DNA of 64,000 nucleotides, taken from NCBI RefSeq assembly GCF_020092905.1, contig NZ_JAGSGB010000002.1, positions 1 through 64,000 on the forward strand. Direction: 5' to 3'. Under the pieces are notes generated by a model, which searched no databases, was not told the DNA's origin, and was given only the letters and a program-made list of their open reading frames with translations. The translations under genes were made by a program, and so were the position numbers. This document shows positions 50,319 to 60,197 of this stretch, one piece after another. The DNA is from Pacificimonas aurantium. Its GTDB lineage: Bacteria; Pseudomonadota; Alphaproteobacteria; Sphingomonadales; Sphingomonadaceae. Positions within the stretch are counted from its first letter, which is position 1; the number at the start of each line of letters is the position of its first letter.

Positions 50319-53306
50319 CTAGGTTGCGTCGATGGACAGCAGCGAGGCGTTACCGCCGGCGCTTGTCGTATCGACCGTCACCACGCGCTCGACCGCAAAG
50401 CGCGGCAGGTAATGCGGGCCGCCGGCCTTCGGGCCGGTACCGGACATACGCTCGCCGCCAAAGGGCTGAGATCCGACGATGGCGCCGGTCATGGTGCGGT
50501 TGACGTAGAGGTTGCCGACGCGGGCTTCCTCGGCGACTTCCTCGGCGGCGTCGGCGATGCGGCTGTGAAGGCCCATGGTAAGGCCGTAGCCCAGCGCGTT
50601 CACCCGGCGTACCGTCTCTTCCAGCTTGCCCTGCTTCCACGTCGTGACGTGCAGTACAGGTCCGAACCACTCGCGCTCCAGATCCTCGATCTCATCGAGG
50701 CGGATGACGGTCGGCGGCACGAAGGTGTCGAAGTCCGGCACCTTGATCTGGTGAACAATGCGCTGGCGCATATGGTCGATATGGCCGCACAGCTTTTCCT
50801 GCGACGCAGCGTCGATGACCGGGCCGATATCGGTGGCGGGGTCCGCCGGATCGCCCACATTCATCGTATCCATGGCGCCCGTCAGCATGCGCATCGTCCG
50901 GTCGTAGACATCCTCCTGGATCAGCAGGAGGCGCAGCGCCGAGCAGCGCTGGCCGGCTGAGAAGAAGGCGCTGGCGATGATGTCCATCACCGCCTGTTCG
51001 GGCAGCGCGGTGGAATCGACGAACATCGCGTTCAGCCCGCCCGTTTCCGCGATCAGCGGCACGATGGGGCGGTCGTCGTCCTCGGCAACGGTACGCTGGA
51101 TGCGCTTCGCCGTCGCCGTCGAGCCGGTGAAAGCAATGCCAGCGACACGGCGGTCGCCGGTCAACGCCGCGCCCGGTTCGGCGCCGCCCGGGGCGATGTG
51201 CAGCACATCCTTCGGCACGCCGACTTCATGCGCGATGTCGACGGCCGCCTGCGCGATGCGCGGCGTCTGCGGCGCGGGCTTGGCAACCACCGTATTGCCC
51301 GCAACGAGCGCCGCGGTCATCTGGCCGGTGAAGATGGCGAGCGGGAAGTTCCAGGGTGCCACGCAGGCGAACACACCGCGGCCGCCAAGCCGCATGACGT
51401 TCGTCTCCCCGGTCGGACCGGGCAGGGGGATTTCCTCGAAGTCGATCCGCGCCCGGCGCGCATAATAGCGGCAGAAATCGATCGCCTCGCGCACTTCGTC
51501 GATCGCGTCCTGATAGGTTTTCTTGGCTTCGTGGACGCACAGCCCGATCAGCGGGATCATGCGCTCTTGCATCTTGTCGGCCATGCGCTCGAGCAGTTCG
51601 GCGCGCACTTCGACCGGCGTGTCGGCCCAGGCCAGCGAGGCAGCATGAGCCTGGTCGACCATGCGGGTCACATCCTCAGCGGTCGCATCGGCGGGGGCGT
51701 CCGGCATCTGGTAGGCACGCACATCTTCTTCGAGCGATGCAAGATCGACAGAGTCTTCCAGGTCGATGCCGAAGCTGTTCTTGCGCGCCGGCTCGAACAC
51801 CTCGACCGGCAGCGGGATCGCCGGATGCGGCGTGCAATTGACCTGTTCGATTTTCTCGACCGGGTCGGCGAGAAGGTCCGAAACGGGGATGTTCTCGTCG
51901 GCAAGCTGGTGGACGAAGCTTGAATTCGCGCCGTTTTCGAGAAGGCGCCGCACCAGATAGGCAAGTAGGTCCGAATGGCCACCGACGGGCGCGTAGATGC
52001 GGCAGGAGTGCCCTTCCTCGCGAACCAGCCGTTCGTACAGGCCTTCGCCCATGCCGTGCAGGCGCTGGAATTCATAGTCGCGCCGGTCGCCAGCCCATTC
52101 GAGGATGGTCGAGACCGTCAGTGCGTTGTGGCTGGCAAAGGCCGGACGCAGGTTGCGCGCCTGCAGCATGGCCTTCGCGCAGGCGAGGTAGGAGACGTCG
52201 GTCGCGGGCTTGCGCGTGTAGAGCGGATAGCCCTCCAGACCAAGCTGCTGCGTCAGCTTGATCTCGGTGTCCCAATAGGCGCCCTTCACCAGGCGAATGC
52301 CGATCTGCTGTCCGGTTTCCGCGCCCAGCGTGTCGGCCCAGCCGATGGCTGCCCGCGCGCGCTTCGAATAGGCCTGTACGACCATGCCGAAGCCGTTCCA
52401 GTCGGAGACGCCGGGGTGTCGCGCGACCGCCTCGATCACGTCGAGCGAGATCTTCATCCGGTCCGATTCCTCGGCATCGATGGTCATGAAGATGTCGTTC
52501 TTGGCCGCTCGCTTCGCCAGCTGCCCGACCATGTCGATCAGGGCCGGAACGCAGGCCTCGGCATGCGTGGTCTCGTAGCGCGGATGCAACGCCGACAGCT
52601 TCACCGAAATCGAATGTTCCAGCTTGCGGTTCGACTTGCCGATACGGTCGATGGCGCGCTCATAGGCTTCGAAATAGCGCTCCGCGTCCTCATAGGTGCG
52701 TGCCGCTTCGCCGAGCATGTCGAAACTGGCGGTGAAGCCCTTGTGCTTGGGCTCCTCCATCCGTTCGAGCGCCTGGTCGATGGTCTGGCCCATGACGAAG
52801 ACACGGCCCATCACCTTCATCGCGGCGGCGACGGCCTGCCGCACGAAGGGTTCTGACGTCCGGTTGATCAGGCGGGTGAGGGCGGTCTTCTTCGCCTCGT
52901 CGCCCACCAGCGCCTTGGTGACGACCAGGCCCCAGGTCGCCGAGTTGACGAGCGCGGACGGGCTCTTCGCGCGGTGCGCGCCCCAGTCGGCATCGCCCAC
53001 CTTGTCCGCGATCAGCAGGTCGCGTGTCTGCTGGTCGGGAACGCGCAGGAAGGCTTCCGCCAGAGCGAGCAGCGCGACGCCTTCATCGGTGTTCAGGCGA
53101 TATTCGTGCAGGAAGGTGGCGATCCAGCTGTCGCGTTCCGCGCGGCGGATATCGGCGAGCAGTCCCAGCGCCTTGTCCTCTATGCGCGCGCGTTCCTCGT
53201 CGGTCACGCGGGCATGCGGGATTAGCCCGCGCAGCACGTCCGCTTCCGGCGCGCGGTGCATCGCACGCATGTCCATGAGAAACTCGTCGAGGCTGGCGGT
53301 GGTCAT
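50319..53306 (-). CDS. putA: bifunctional proline dehydrogenase / P5C dehydrogenase
   Basis: A 995-residue enzyme converting proline to glutamate. The N-terminal FAD proline-dehydrogenase barrel ends with YVRRLLENGANSSFVHQLAD, the Arg-rich helix that binds proline. The C-terminal NAD P5C dehydrogenase carries the Glu motif IAETGGLNAM and the catalytic Cys in SAGQRCSALRLLLI. It lacks the N-terminal ribbon-helix-helix repressor domain and the C-terminal extension of long PutAs, so it is a type A short form and cannot act as its own repressor. It is divergent from the MaoC gene by 64 bases. Confidence 0.95.
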   Translation of the reverse strand: MTTASLDEFLMDMRAMHRAPEADVLRGLIPHARVTDEERARIEDKALGLLADIRRAERDSWIATFLHEYRLNTDEGVALLALAEAFLRVPDQQTRDLLIADKVGDADWGAHRAKSPSALVNSATWGLVVTKALVGDEAKKTALTRLINRTSEPFVRQAVAAAMKVMGRVFVMGQTIDQALERMEEPKHKGFTASFDMLGEAARTYEDAERYFEAYERAIDRIGKSNRKLEHSISVKLSALHPRYETTHAEACVPALIDMVGQLAKRAAKNDIFMTIDAEESDRMKISLDVIEAVARHPGVSDWNGFGMVVQAYSKRARAAIGWADTLGAETGQQIGIRLVKGAYWDTEIKLTQQLGLEGYPLYTRKPATDVSYLACAKAMLQARNLRPAFASHNALTVSTILEWAGDRRDYEFQRLHGMGEGLYERLVREEGHSCRIYAPVGGHSDLLAYLVRRLLENGANSSFVHQLADENIPVSDLLADPVEKIEQVNCTPHPAIPLPVEVFEPARKNSFGIDLEDSVDLASLEEDVRAYQMPDAPADATAEDVTRMVDQAHAASLAWADTPVEVRAELLERMADKMQERMIPLIGLCVHEAKKTYQDAIDEVREAIDFCRYYARRARIDFEEIPLPGPTGETNVMRLGGRGVFACVAPWNFPLAIFTGQMTAALVAGNTVVAKPAPQTPRIAQAAVDIAHEVGVPKDVLHIAPGGAEPGAALTGDRRVAGIAFTGSTATAKRIQRTVAEDDDRPIVPLIAETGGLNAMFVDSTALPEQAVMDIIASAFFSAGQRCSALRLLLIQEDVYDRTMRMLTGAMDTMNVGDPADPATDIGPVIDAASQEKLCGHIDHMRQRIVHQIKVPDFDTFVPPTVIRLDEIEDLEREWFGPVLHVTTWKQGKLEETVRRVNALGYGLTMGLHSRIADAAEEVAEEARVGNLYVNRTMTGAIVGSQPFGGERMSGTGPKAGGPHYLPRFAVERVVTVDTTSAGGNASLLSIDAT

Positions 53307-53370
53307 AGGTATAAAGCAACTCTTCGCAATATTAGAAACGCGGCCATAGCAGCCGTCGAAAGGGGATTAA

Positions 53371-53832
53371 ATGGCAGTCTCAGCAATCACGCCGGAACAG
53401 TTCGTACAGCGGGACGGCCAGGACATCGGGACGTCGGATTGGTTTGAAGTAACGCAGGAGGTGATCGATAAGTTCGCCGATGCGACCGGCGACCATCAAT
53501 TTATTCATGTGGACCCGGAGCGGGCGAAGGCAACGCCCTTCGGCAGCACCATCGCTCATGGTTTCCTGACGCTCAGCCTGATGCCGGTGATGGCCTATTC
53601 GGTGCTGCCGCCCGTCGAGAGCACGAAGATGGGCGTGAACTACGGTTTCGATAAGGTACGCCTGATGGCGCCTGTGAAATCCGGCAAGCGCATCCGCTCC
53701 AACTTCAAGGTCAAGGAAGCCAAGGAACGCGGCAAGGGCATCCTTCAGGCGGTCTACGATGTCACCGTTGAAATCGAGGGCGAGGACAAGCCGGCGCTGA
53801 AGGCGGAATGGATCACGCTGACCTACGTGTGA
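53371..53832 (+). CDS. MaoC-family (R)-specific enoyl-CoA hydratase-like protein
   Basis: A 153-residue hot-dog-fold protein. The hydratase-2 motif DHQFIHVDPERAKATPFGST contains Asp41 and His46, spaced as in (R)-hydratases, and IAHGFLTLSL follows. It probably hydrates a trans-2-enoyl-CoA. AAAGGGG lies 9 bases before ATG 53371. It is upstream of the thiolase in the same direction, with 128 bases between them, so the two may act in one beta-oxidation-like route. Confidence 0.88.
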   Translation: MAVSAITPEQFVQRDGQDIGTSDWFEVTQEVIDKFADATGDHQFIHVDPERAKATPFGSTIAHGFLTLSLMPVMAYSVLPPVESTKMGVNYGFDKVRLMAPVKSGKRIRSNFKVKEAKERGKGILQAVYDVTVEIEGEDKPALKAEWITLTYV

Positions 53833-53921
53833 GGCTGCGCCCTCGGGCGGCTGCACCTCCGACGCTCATCTGCTGAGCGGTTTCCAATTCTCTCTCTTCT
53901 GGTAGGGAGCCGGCCATTCCC

Positions 53922-53936
53922 TGAGCCATTGGCTCA
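53922..53936. promoter_or_regulatory. small palindrome upstream of the thiolase gene
   Basis: TGAGCC-ATT-GGCTCA is a perfect palindrome 25 bases before ATG 53961. It could be an operator at the thiolase promoter; it is short enough to arise by chance. Confidence 0.25.
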
Positions 53937-53960
53937 TCAATAGCCGGAGAGGACCCGCAC

Positions 53961-55133
53961 ATGCGTGATGCCGTTATCGTATCCACCGCCCGCACCCCGA
54001 TCGGGAAGGCCTATCGGGGTGCGTTCAACGCCACCCCGTCGCCGACGCTTGCCGGACATGCCATCGAGCATGCCGTGAAGCGTGCCGGTATCGACGGTGC
54101 GGAAGTCGACGACGTCATTCTCGGCGCCGCGCTTCAGCAGGGCGTTCAGTCGCCGAACATCGGTCGCCTCGCGGCGCTGCGGGCGGGTCTGCCCGTCACC
54201 GTGGCCGGCATGTCGCTCGACCGCCAGTGCGCCTCGGGCCTGATGGCGATCGCTACCGCGGCGAAGCAGATCATCGTCGACAATATGGATGTGGTCGTCG
54301 GTGGCGGCGTCGAATCCATCTCGATGGTGCAGACGCCCGACATGCGCACCGAGCCCGACCCGGAACTCGTGGCCATGCATTCCGACGTCTACATGCCGAT
54401 GCTGCAGACCGCGGAGATCGTCGCGAAGCGCTATGACGTCAGCCGCGATGCGCAGGACGAATATTCGCTCCAGTCGCAGCAGCGCACCGCGGCGGCGCAG
54501 GAAGCCGGTGCGTTCGACGACGAGATCGTGCCGATGACCACGACCATGAAGATGAAGAACAAGGAGACGGGGGAGGTCTCCGAGCATGAGGTCACGCTGG
54601 AAAAGGACGAGGGCAATCGTCCGCAGACCACGCTCGAGGGGCTGAAGGGCCTGCAGCCGGTCATCGGCGATTACATCACCGCCGGCAACGCCTCGCAGCT
54701 GTCGGACGGTGCGTCTGCCTCGGTCCTCATGGAGGCAAAGGTCGCGCAGGCGAAGGGCCTGACCCCGCTTGGCCGCTATGTCGGCATGGCCGTCGCCGGT
54801 CTCGAGCCGGACGAGATGGGGATCGGCCCCGTGTACGCCGTGCCGAAGCTGCTCGAGCAGACCGGCGTGTCGATGGACGATATCGGCCTGTGGGAACTCA
54901 ACGAAGCGTTCGCGGTGCAGGTGCTCTACAGCCGCGACAAGCTCGGCATTCCCAATGACCGCCTAAACGTCAACGGCGGCGCCATCTCCGTAGGCCACCC
55001 CTATGGCATGTCCGGCGCGCGGATGACGGGTCACGCCCTGATCGAGGGCAAGCGCCGCGGTGCGAAATATATTTGCGTGACCATGTGCGTCGGCGGCGGC
55101 ATGGGCGCGGCCGGACTGTTCGAAGTCCTCTAG
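53961..55133 (+). CDS. acetyl-CoA C-acyltransferase (thiolase)
   Basis: A 390-residue thiolase. The acyl-binding Cys90 is in LDRQCASGL, the His346 in [10 protein letters not shown], and the second Cys376 in [10 protein letters not shown]; all three catalytic residues are present. The PYG-M replaces the common PLGCSGAR, a substitution seen in catabolic thiolases. It completes beta-oxidation or condenses acetyl-CoA. AGCCGGAGAGGACC precedes ATG 53961. A PNPOx-like gene follows 112 bases downstream. The preferred chain length is not evident. Confidence 0.93.
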   Translation: MRDAVIVSTARTPIGKAYRGAFNATPSPTLAGHAIEHAVKRAGIDGAEVDDVILGAALQQGVQSPNIGRLAALRAGLPVTVAGMSLDRQCASGLMAIATAAKQIIVDNMDVVVGGGVESISMVQTPDMRTEPDPELVAMHSDVYMPMLQTAEIVAKRYDVSRDAQDEYSLQSQQRTAAAQEAGAFDDEIVPMTTTMKMKNKETGEVSEHEVTLEKDEGNRPQTTLEGLKGLQPVIGDYITAGNASQLSDGASASVLMEAKVAQAKGLTPLGRYVGMAVAGLEPDEMGIGPVYAVPKLLEQTGVSMDDIGLWELNEAFAVQVLYSRDKLGIPNDRLNVNGGAISVGHPYGMSGARMTGHALIEGKRRGAKYICVTMCVGGGMGAAGLFEVL

Positions 55134-55245
55134 CCTCCGTCAGGGATGGTGTTCCGCTGCGACGCACCGTCGCGGCGGAACAACCCCCTTCTTCTCCCGT
55201 TGATAGGTCGAGCGGAAAAGCAAAGATTTATCAGGAGATTAGACC

Positions 55246-55746
55246 ATGGCTAAGGACATCGACTTCAAGAAGAAATTCTGGAGCGAGCTGGACGACAGCC
55301 CGTTCGTGATGCTGGCGCTTGCCGGCGATGATCGCGGTCACAGCCAGCCGATGACGGCCCAGTTCGACGACGACTTCCCGAACGACCTTTACTTCTTCAC
55401 CTCGCGCCAGAACGGTTTCGTGAAGGGGCTTGAAAAGGGCTTCTCCGATGCGACCGCCAGCTACAGCGCCAAGGGGCATGACTTCTTCGCCAGCGTCCAT
55501 GGCCGCCTTGCCATCGACAACGACCGTGCGAAGATCGACAAGTTCTGGTCGCCGATGGTGTCTGCCTGGTTCGAAGGCGGCAAGGACGATCCGAACGTCG
55601 TCCTGATCCGTATGGACCTCGACCGTGCCGAATTCTGGGAGGCCGGCACCGGTTCCTTCCTCGAAGAGATGGCCTCGGCCGTCTGGAACGAGTCGGCTGC
55701 GGAAGCTGCCAAGAAGCACAATACGGAAACCCGCTTCGCCGCGTAA
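55246..55746 (+). CDS. pyridoxamine 5'-phosphate oxidase-like (general-stress) protein
   Basis: A 166-residue split-beta-barrel flavin-binding protein. DSPFVMLALAGDDRGHSQPM and YFFTSRQNGFVKGLEKGF are the first barrel segments, and IDKFWSPMVSAWFEGGKDDP is the characteristic late helix and loop of the general-stress/PNPOx-like group. The reaction is unknown; FMN or F420 binding is expected. TCAGGAGATTAGACC precedes ATG 55246. An intrinsic terminator follows. Confidence 0.85.
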   Translation: MAKDIDFKKKFWSELDDSPFVMLALAGDDRGHSQPMTAQFDDDFPNDLYFFTSRQNGFVKGLEKGFSDATASYSAKGHDFFASVHGRLAIDNDRAKIDKFWSPMVSAWFEGGKDDPNVVLIRMDLDRAEFWEAGTGSFLEEMASAVWNESAAEAAKKHNTETRFAA

Positions 55747-55768
55747 ACCGCACGATAGCTAACCTGGA

Positions 55769-55800
55769 AACGCCCTGCCTCTTCGGAGGCGGGGCGTTTT
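55769..55800 (+). terminator. intrinsic terminator after the PNPOx-like gene
   Basis: A 13-base stem (AACGCCCTGCCTC / GAGGCGGGGCGTT, one G-T pair) with a TTCG loop ends in a run of Ts at 55797-55800. On the other strand the stem is also followed by a short T stretch (GGAAACG side), so it could serve the convergent epimerase gene too. Confidence 0.9.
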
Positions 55801-55847
55801 CATATGTGCGCCTTTGTGCGCGGAGGCCGTCTGTCCGGTTTGGCGCC

Positions 55848-56834
55848 TCAGCCCCACAGGTCCGCGGTCGGCGGAAAGACGTCGCTGCCGTCGAAGCGCA
55901 TCCCCCCCTCGCGGTCTTTCGCCAGCAAGATCGGACCGTCCAGGTCGGCATATTGACCCTGCATCGCGGCGAAGAAGGCGGGAGCGACGCCCAGCGAAGT
56001 CGACAGCATACAGCCCGTCATCACGCCGATTCCGGCGGCGCGCGCTGCTTCGATCAGGCGCAGCGCCTCGGTCAGGCCGCCCGCCTTGTCGAGCTTCACA
56101 TTGATATAGTGATAGCGGCCGAGACAGGCATCGAGGCTGGCGAGATCGTGAACGCTCTCGTCCGCGCAGAGTGGAATGGGCGAGTCCACATGGTCCAGGT
56201 CTGCATCCCGGCCGGCGGGAAGGGGCTGTTCGATCAACTCGACGCGGTAAGGCAGCAGCGCCGCCGCCTCGGCCTCGATGTCGCGGCCTTCCCACGCTTC
56301 GTTGGCATCGCAGATCAGCCGCGCATGTGGAGCTCCCGCGCGCACGGCCCGTATCCGCTCCTCATCGCCCGCACCGGCCAGTTTCACCTTCAGCAGTTCA
56401 CGGCCCGAGGCGGCGCGTGCGGCGGCCTCCATCACTTCCGGTTCGCCGCTAGAAATTGTGAACGCGGTCAAGAGGGGTTGCGGCCTTGGCAGGCCGATCC
56501 GCTGCCAGACCCGCATGCCCGTTTCTTTCGCCTCGAGGTCCCACAGCGCCGAATCGAGGGCGCTCCGCGCCGCGCCCGCCGGCAGCAAGGTCTGCAGTTC
56601 CTCTTGGCCCAGGCCGTCGGCTACCGCGCCGTGCAGTGCCAAGATGTCCTGCGCCGCGGTTTCCGCGCTCTCGCCGCGATAGTAGATCGCCGTTCCTTCG
56701 CCGCGCCCCTCATGCGCGCCGCGCCGCACACGGACGGTCACGACATCGACATGGGTCTTCGCCCCGCGCGAGATGGTAAAGGCTCCGCGCGTGGGAAATC
56801 GCTCGATTTCAACGAATAGGGATTGTCGGCTCAT
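55848..56834 (-). CDS. dipeptide epimerase (enolase superfamily)
   Basis: A 328-residue muconate-lactonising-type enolase member, like L-Ala-D/L-Glu epimerase YcjG or N-acetyl-D-Glu racemase DgcA. Catalytic residues line up: Lys149-x-Lys151 (LKVKLAG), metal ligands Asp176, Glu202 and Asp225, and Lys247 in YINVKLDKAGG. It probably epimerises murein-derived dipeptides or N-acylamino acids. ATG 56834 overlaps the 5' end of the longer TolC frame but not its chosen start (56925). Gene is divergent from the type I secretion operon. Confidence 0.9.
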   Translation of the reverse strand: MSRQSLFVEIERFPTRGAFTISRGAKTHVDVVTVRVRRGAHEGRGEGTAIYYRGESAETAAQDILALHGAVADGLGQEELQTLLPAGAARSALDSALWDLEAKETGMRVWQRIGLPRPQPLLTAFTISSGEPEVMEAAARAASGRELLKVKLAGAGDEERIRAVRAGAPHARLICDANEAWEGRDIEAEAAALLPYRVELIEQPLPAGRDADLDHVDSPIPLCADESVHDLASLDACLGRYHYINVKLDKAGGLTEALRLIEAARAAGIGVMTGCMLSTSLGVAPAFFAAMQGQYADLDGPILLAKDREGGMRFDGSDVFPPTADLWG

Positions 56835-56924
56835 ATCTCGCCATCTTCGGATTTGGCTCGGCAGCCGTTTGTGTCTATGGGGGCGCCCTTACAAGTGTAT
56901 TCCGAACCGAGCGGAACTCTCATC

Positions 56925-58349
56925 ATGTCCGGTATCCGGTTGCTGCTCCTCGCGGCATCCTGTTTTGCGTTTCCTTCCGTGTCGAGCGCACAGGAGAAGG
57001 ATGCCTCGATTGTTACCCTTCCGAAAGAAACGGGAGACCCGATGGCGCTGAGCGCCGAGGGCGATCCGGTTCTCTCGCTCGGGCTCAGCGCGGAGAATTA
57101 CACCGCCTTTCGGGATGTCGTCGCCTCCGCCGTTGCGCGCAACCCGTCCGTCGAGGAAGCCTTGGCAGGCCGCGAGGTCGCCCGCGCGCAGAAGGACGAG
57201 GCGCGCGCAGGCCTTTATCCCGACGTTATCATCGCGCTGGCGGGACGCGAGACGATCGACCGGGAATTCTCCAACGACCCGGACAATGTGCTGGAACGGT
57301 CGAGGTCGCTGTCGCGCTACGACGCCAGCTTCAACGTCGACCAGACAATTCTCGACTTCGGCGCAACGTCGGCGCGGATCGAGGCGGGAACGCACCGTAT
57401 CCGCAGCGCGGCCTTGGAAGTCGATGCGCAGGCCGAGCGGGTGGCCCTTGCCGCCGTGGCGTCATGGTACGATGTCTTCGCCTACCGCGCGCTCGTCGAC
57501 CTGTCGGAAACCTTCCTCGTCGATCAGCGCCGCGCGCTTGCCGAAATCGAAGAGCGGATCGCCGGCGGGGTCAACGCGCCCGGCGATCTCGCGCGCGCCG
57601 AAAGCTCGATTGCGCTGACCGCCGCCAGCCTCGCGCGCTACCGCCGCCAGCTTGCCGGTGCCGAAGCGCGCTTCACCGAGCTGATCGGCCGTCCGCCGCC
57701 GCCCGGCACCCTGCGCGCGCCCGATCCGGACGTGCCCGCCGTCAGTGTCGACATGGCCGAATATCTCGCCCGCGTTTCGCCGCCCGTCGAGGCCGCGCGC
57801 GAGGAAGCGAATGCGGTTTATGACGAAAGCCGCGCCGCGAAGGCCGAGCGTTATCCGACGGCCTCCGTCGGTGTGCGCGGGGGCTATTACGGCCTGTTCG
57901 ATGAGGCGCCGGGCGACAGCTACGACATACGCGCCGAGGTGACCGTCCAGCAGGAGTTCTTTACCGGGCGCTTTGCCAGGTCCGACGCGCAAAAGGCCCG
58001 CGCCGATGCTGCCTTCGCCCGCGCCGAGGCGGTGGAGGAGGAAGCCGCGCGAGAGGCCGCGATTGCCTGGGCGGATGTGCGCGCGCTCGATGCCGAGCTG
58101 ACCGCGCTTGCCGAGAATTACATGGCGGCCCGCCGGACGAGGGATGTGCTTGCGGAGCGGTTTCGCTATGCGCGGGGCACATTGTTCGACGTCCTGCAGG
58201 CCGAGGATACTTATTTCTCGGTTGCCGGTCGCTACATTCAGACACTGACAGAGCGCGACGCGGCACGCTATGTGCTGCTAGCGCGAACGGGGCGGCTGCT
58301 GGATGCGCTGGGGATTGAGCGCGCTGGCCCGCTGAACGGAAGGAACTGA
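56925..58349 (+). CDS. TolC-family outer-membrane channel of type I secretion
   Basis: A 474-residue TolC-like protein. A signal peptide (MSGIRLLLLAASCFAFPSVSSAQ) is followed by two repeats of the coiled-coil tunnel (for example AVARNPSVEEALAGREVARAQ near 65, and AVEEEAAREAAIAWADVRAL near 370) and barrel strands. ATG 56925 starts the signal peptide; an upstream in-frame ATG is not supported. It heads a three-gene operon with ABC and HlyD subunits (4-15 bases apart), forming the outer-membrane exit duct. The probable cargo is the RTX protease at 62341. Confidence 0.9.
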   Translation: MSGIRLLLLAASCFAFPSVSSAQEKDASIVTLPKETGDPMALSAEGDPVLSLGLSAENYTAFRDVVASAVARNPSVEEALAGREVARAQKDEARAGLYPDVIIALAGRETIDREFSNDPDNVLERSRSLSRYDASFNVDQTILDFGATSARIEAGTHRIRSAALEVDAQAERVALAAVASWYDVFAYRALVDLSETFLVDQRRALAEIEERIAGGVNAPGDLARAESSIALTAASLARYRRQLAGAEARFTELIGRPPPPGTLRAPDPDVPAVSVDMAEYLARVSPPVEAAREEANAVYDESRAAKAERYPTASVGVRGGYYGLFDEAPGDSYDIRAEVTVQQEFFTGRFARSDAQKARADAAFARAEAVEEEAAREAAIAWADVRALDAELTALAENYMAARRTRDVLAERFRYARGTLFDVLQAEDTYFSVAGRYIQTLTERDAARYVLLARTGRLLDALGIERAGPLNGRN

Positions 58350-58352
58350 CCT

Positions 58353-60197
58353 TTGCGGGGCGAGATGGAGTTCGAGGGCAAGCCGAAACGGTTTGCCGAC
58401 TGGCTGATGGAGCCCATGCGGGCGAACCGGCCGGTCTATATGCGTGTGGCCCTGGCGGCGTTTTTCATCAACCTGTTCGCGCTCGCCTCCAGCCTGTTCA
58501 CCATGGTCGTCTACGACCGCGTCATCCCGAACAATGCCATTGGCAGCCTGATCGCGCTTGCCATCGGCCTCGGCATCATCATCGTCTTCGATTTCATTCT
58601 GAAAATGCTGCGGTCCTATTTCACCGACCTCGCCGGCGCGGCCATCGACCGGGAGATCGGCCAGTCGGTCTTCAAGCAGCTTCTGCGCGTGCGGCTCGAC
58701 GCCAAGCGCGGCTCGACTGGTGCGCTCGCCGGGCTGATGCGGGAACTGGAGACGCTGCGCGACTTTTTTGCCAGCGCGACCATTACCGCCATTGTCGACG
58801 TGCCCTTCATCGTCCTCACTCTGGCGGTGATCGCGGTCATCGGCGGTCCCGTGGTCTTCGTGCCGCTCGGCATCATCCCTCTAGTCATTCTGTGCGGCTA
58901 TCTCACCCATCCGGCGATGGACCGGCTGAGCGCGCGAAGCATGGGGCAGGGCCTGCTGAAGCAGACCGTCCTCGTCGAGGCCATTGGCGGGCTCGAGACC
59001 GTGAAAACGTCGGGTGCGGGCAGGCTGCTCGGCAAGCGCTGGGTCGAGGCGATCGACGAGCATGCGTCGGTGTCGCTGCGCCAGCGGCTCGTCTCGAACA
59101 TCGCCACCACCTTCTCACAGTCGGCGCAGATGCTGTCCTATGCCGGCGTGGTCATCGTCGGTGTCTTCCAGATCGCGAATAACGAGCTGTCGATGGGCGG
59201 CATCATCGCCTGTTCGATCCTCTCGGGCCGCGCCGTTGCGCCGCTCGGCCAGATCGCCAACCTGCTGTCGCGCCTGTCGACCACGCGCGCGGCCTACAAC
59301 CAGATCAACGCGCTGATGGAAACGCCGATCGAAGGGCCGAAGGGCGAGGCGTTCAAGCTGGCCAAACCGCGCGGCGAGATCGAGTTCCGCAATGTCAGCT
59401 TCCGCTATCCCGACACCGCGGACAAGGCGCTCGACCGCGTCAGCTTCACGATCAAGGAGGGCGAACATGTCGCGCTGCTGGGCCGGGTCGGTTCGGGCAA
59501 ATCGACGATTGCGAAGCTCATCCTCGGCCTGTTCGAGCCCGAAGAGGGCACCGTTCTCGTCGACGGCCTCGACGTGCGCCAGATCGATCCCGAAACGCTG
59601 CGCGAACGGATCGGCTCGTCGATGCAGGAAACGGTGCTCCTGTCCGGAACCGTTCGCGACAACATCGCGCTCGGGCGCGAGGATGTCGATGACGAGGAAT
59701 TGCTTCGCGCCGCCCAGCTCTCGGGCACGCACGGCTTCATGCAGCATATCACCAATGGCTATGACCGCCGCCTCGCCGACCGCGGCGAGGGGCTCTCGGG
59801 CGGGCAGCGGCAGTCGATCGCCCTGGCTCGCGCCCTCGCGGGCAAGCCCCAGATCATGCTGCTCGACGAGCCATCCAGCCAGATGGACAACCAGACGGAG
59901 GCGCAGGTTCTGAAACGGCTTTATCAGGAGCTGAAGGACCGGACTCTCGTCGTGGTCACGCACCGTCCGCCCTTCCTTGCGCTGGTCAGCCGCGTCATTC
60001 TCATGGACCAGGGCAAGGTGGTCGCGGACGGGCCGCGCGACGAGGTGCTCAAGCTGATCGAGGGACAGGGCAAGGGCCAGGCCGCGGCGCCGTCTCGCGC
60101 GCAGGCGGGTGGAGCCAAGCCTCCGGCGAAGCAGGCTCCGCGTGAGGATGCCGGTCTCGTCAAAGCCAATGTGAAGGCCGGGGGTCCGTCGAAATGA
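58353..60197 (+). CDS. type I secretion ABC transporter (permease-ATPase)
   Basis: A 614-residue half-transporter. The membrane domain (about 30-310; VYMRVALAAFFINLFALASSL, then IAVIGGPVVFVPLGIIPLVIL) resembles LapB/PrtD-type exporters without an N-terminal C39 peptidase. The nucleotide-binding domain has Walker A GRVGSGKST, signature LSGGQRQS and Walker B IMLLDEPSSQMDNQTE. It energises one-step export. Start: TTG 58353 has GGAAGGAACTGACC upstream; ATG 58365 is a close alternative. A Lys/Ala-rich tail is present. HlyD overlaps its stop (ATGA). Confidence 0.92.
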   Translation: MRGEMEFEGKPKRFADWLMEPMRANRPVYMRVALAAFFINLFALASSLFTMVVYDRVIPNNAIGSLIALAIGLGIIIVFDFILKMLRSYFTDLAGAAIDREIGQSVFKQLLRVRLDAKRGSTGALAGLMRELETLRDFFASATITAIVDVPFIVLTLAVIAVIGGPVVFVPLGIIPLVILCGYLTHPAMDRLSARSMGQGLLKQTVLVEAIGGLETVKTSGAGRLLGKRWVEAIDEHASVSLRQRLVSNIATTFSQSAQMLSYAGVVIVGVFQIANNELSMGGIIACSILSGRAVAPLGQIANLLSRLSTTRAAYNQINALMETPIEGPKGEAFKLAKPRGEIEFRNVSFRYPDTADKALDRVSFTIKEGEHVALLGRVGSGKSTIAKLILGLFEPEEGTVLVDGLDVRQIDPETLRERIGSSMQETVLLSGTVRDNIALGREDVDDEELLRAAQLSGTHGFMQHITNGYDRRLADRGEGLSGGQRQSIALARALAGKPQIMLLDEPSSQMDNQTEAQVLKRLYQELKDRTLVVVTHRPPFLALVSRVILMDQGKVVADGPRDEVLKLIEGQGKGQAAAPSRAQAGGAKPPAKQAPREDAGLVKANVKAGGPSK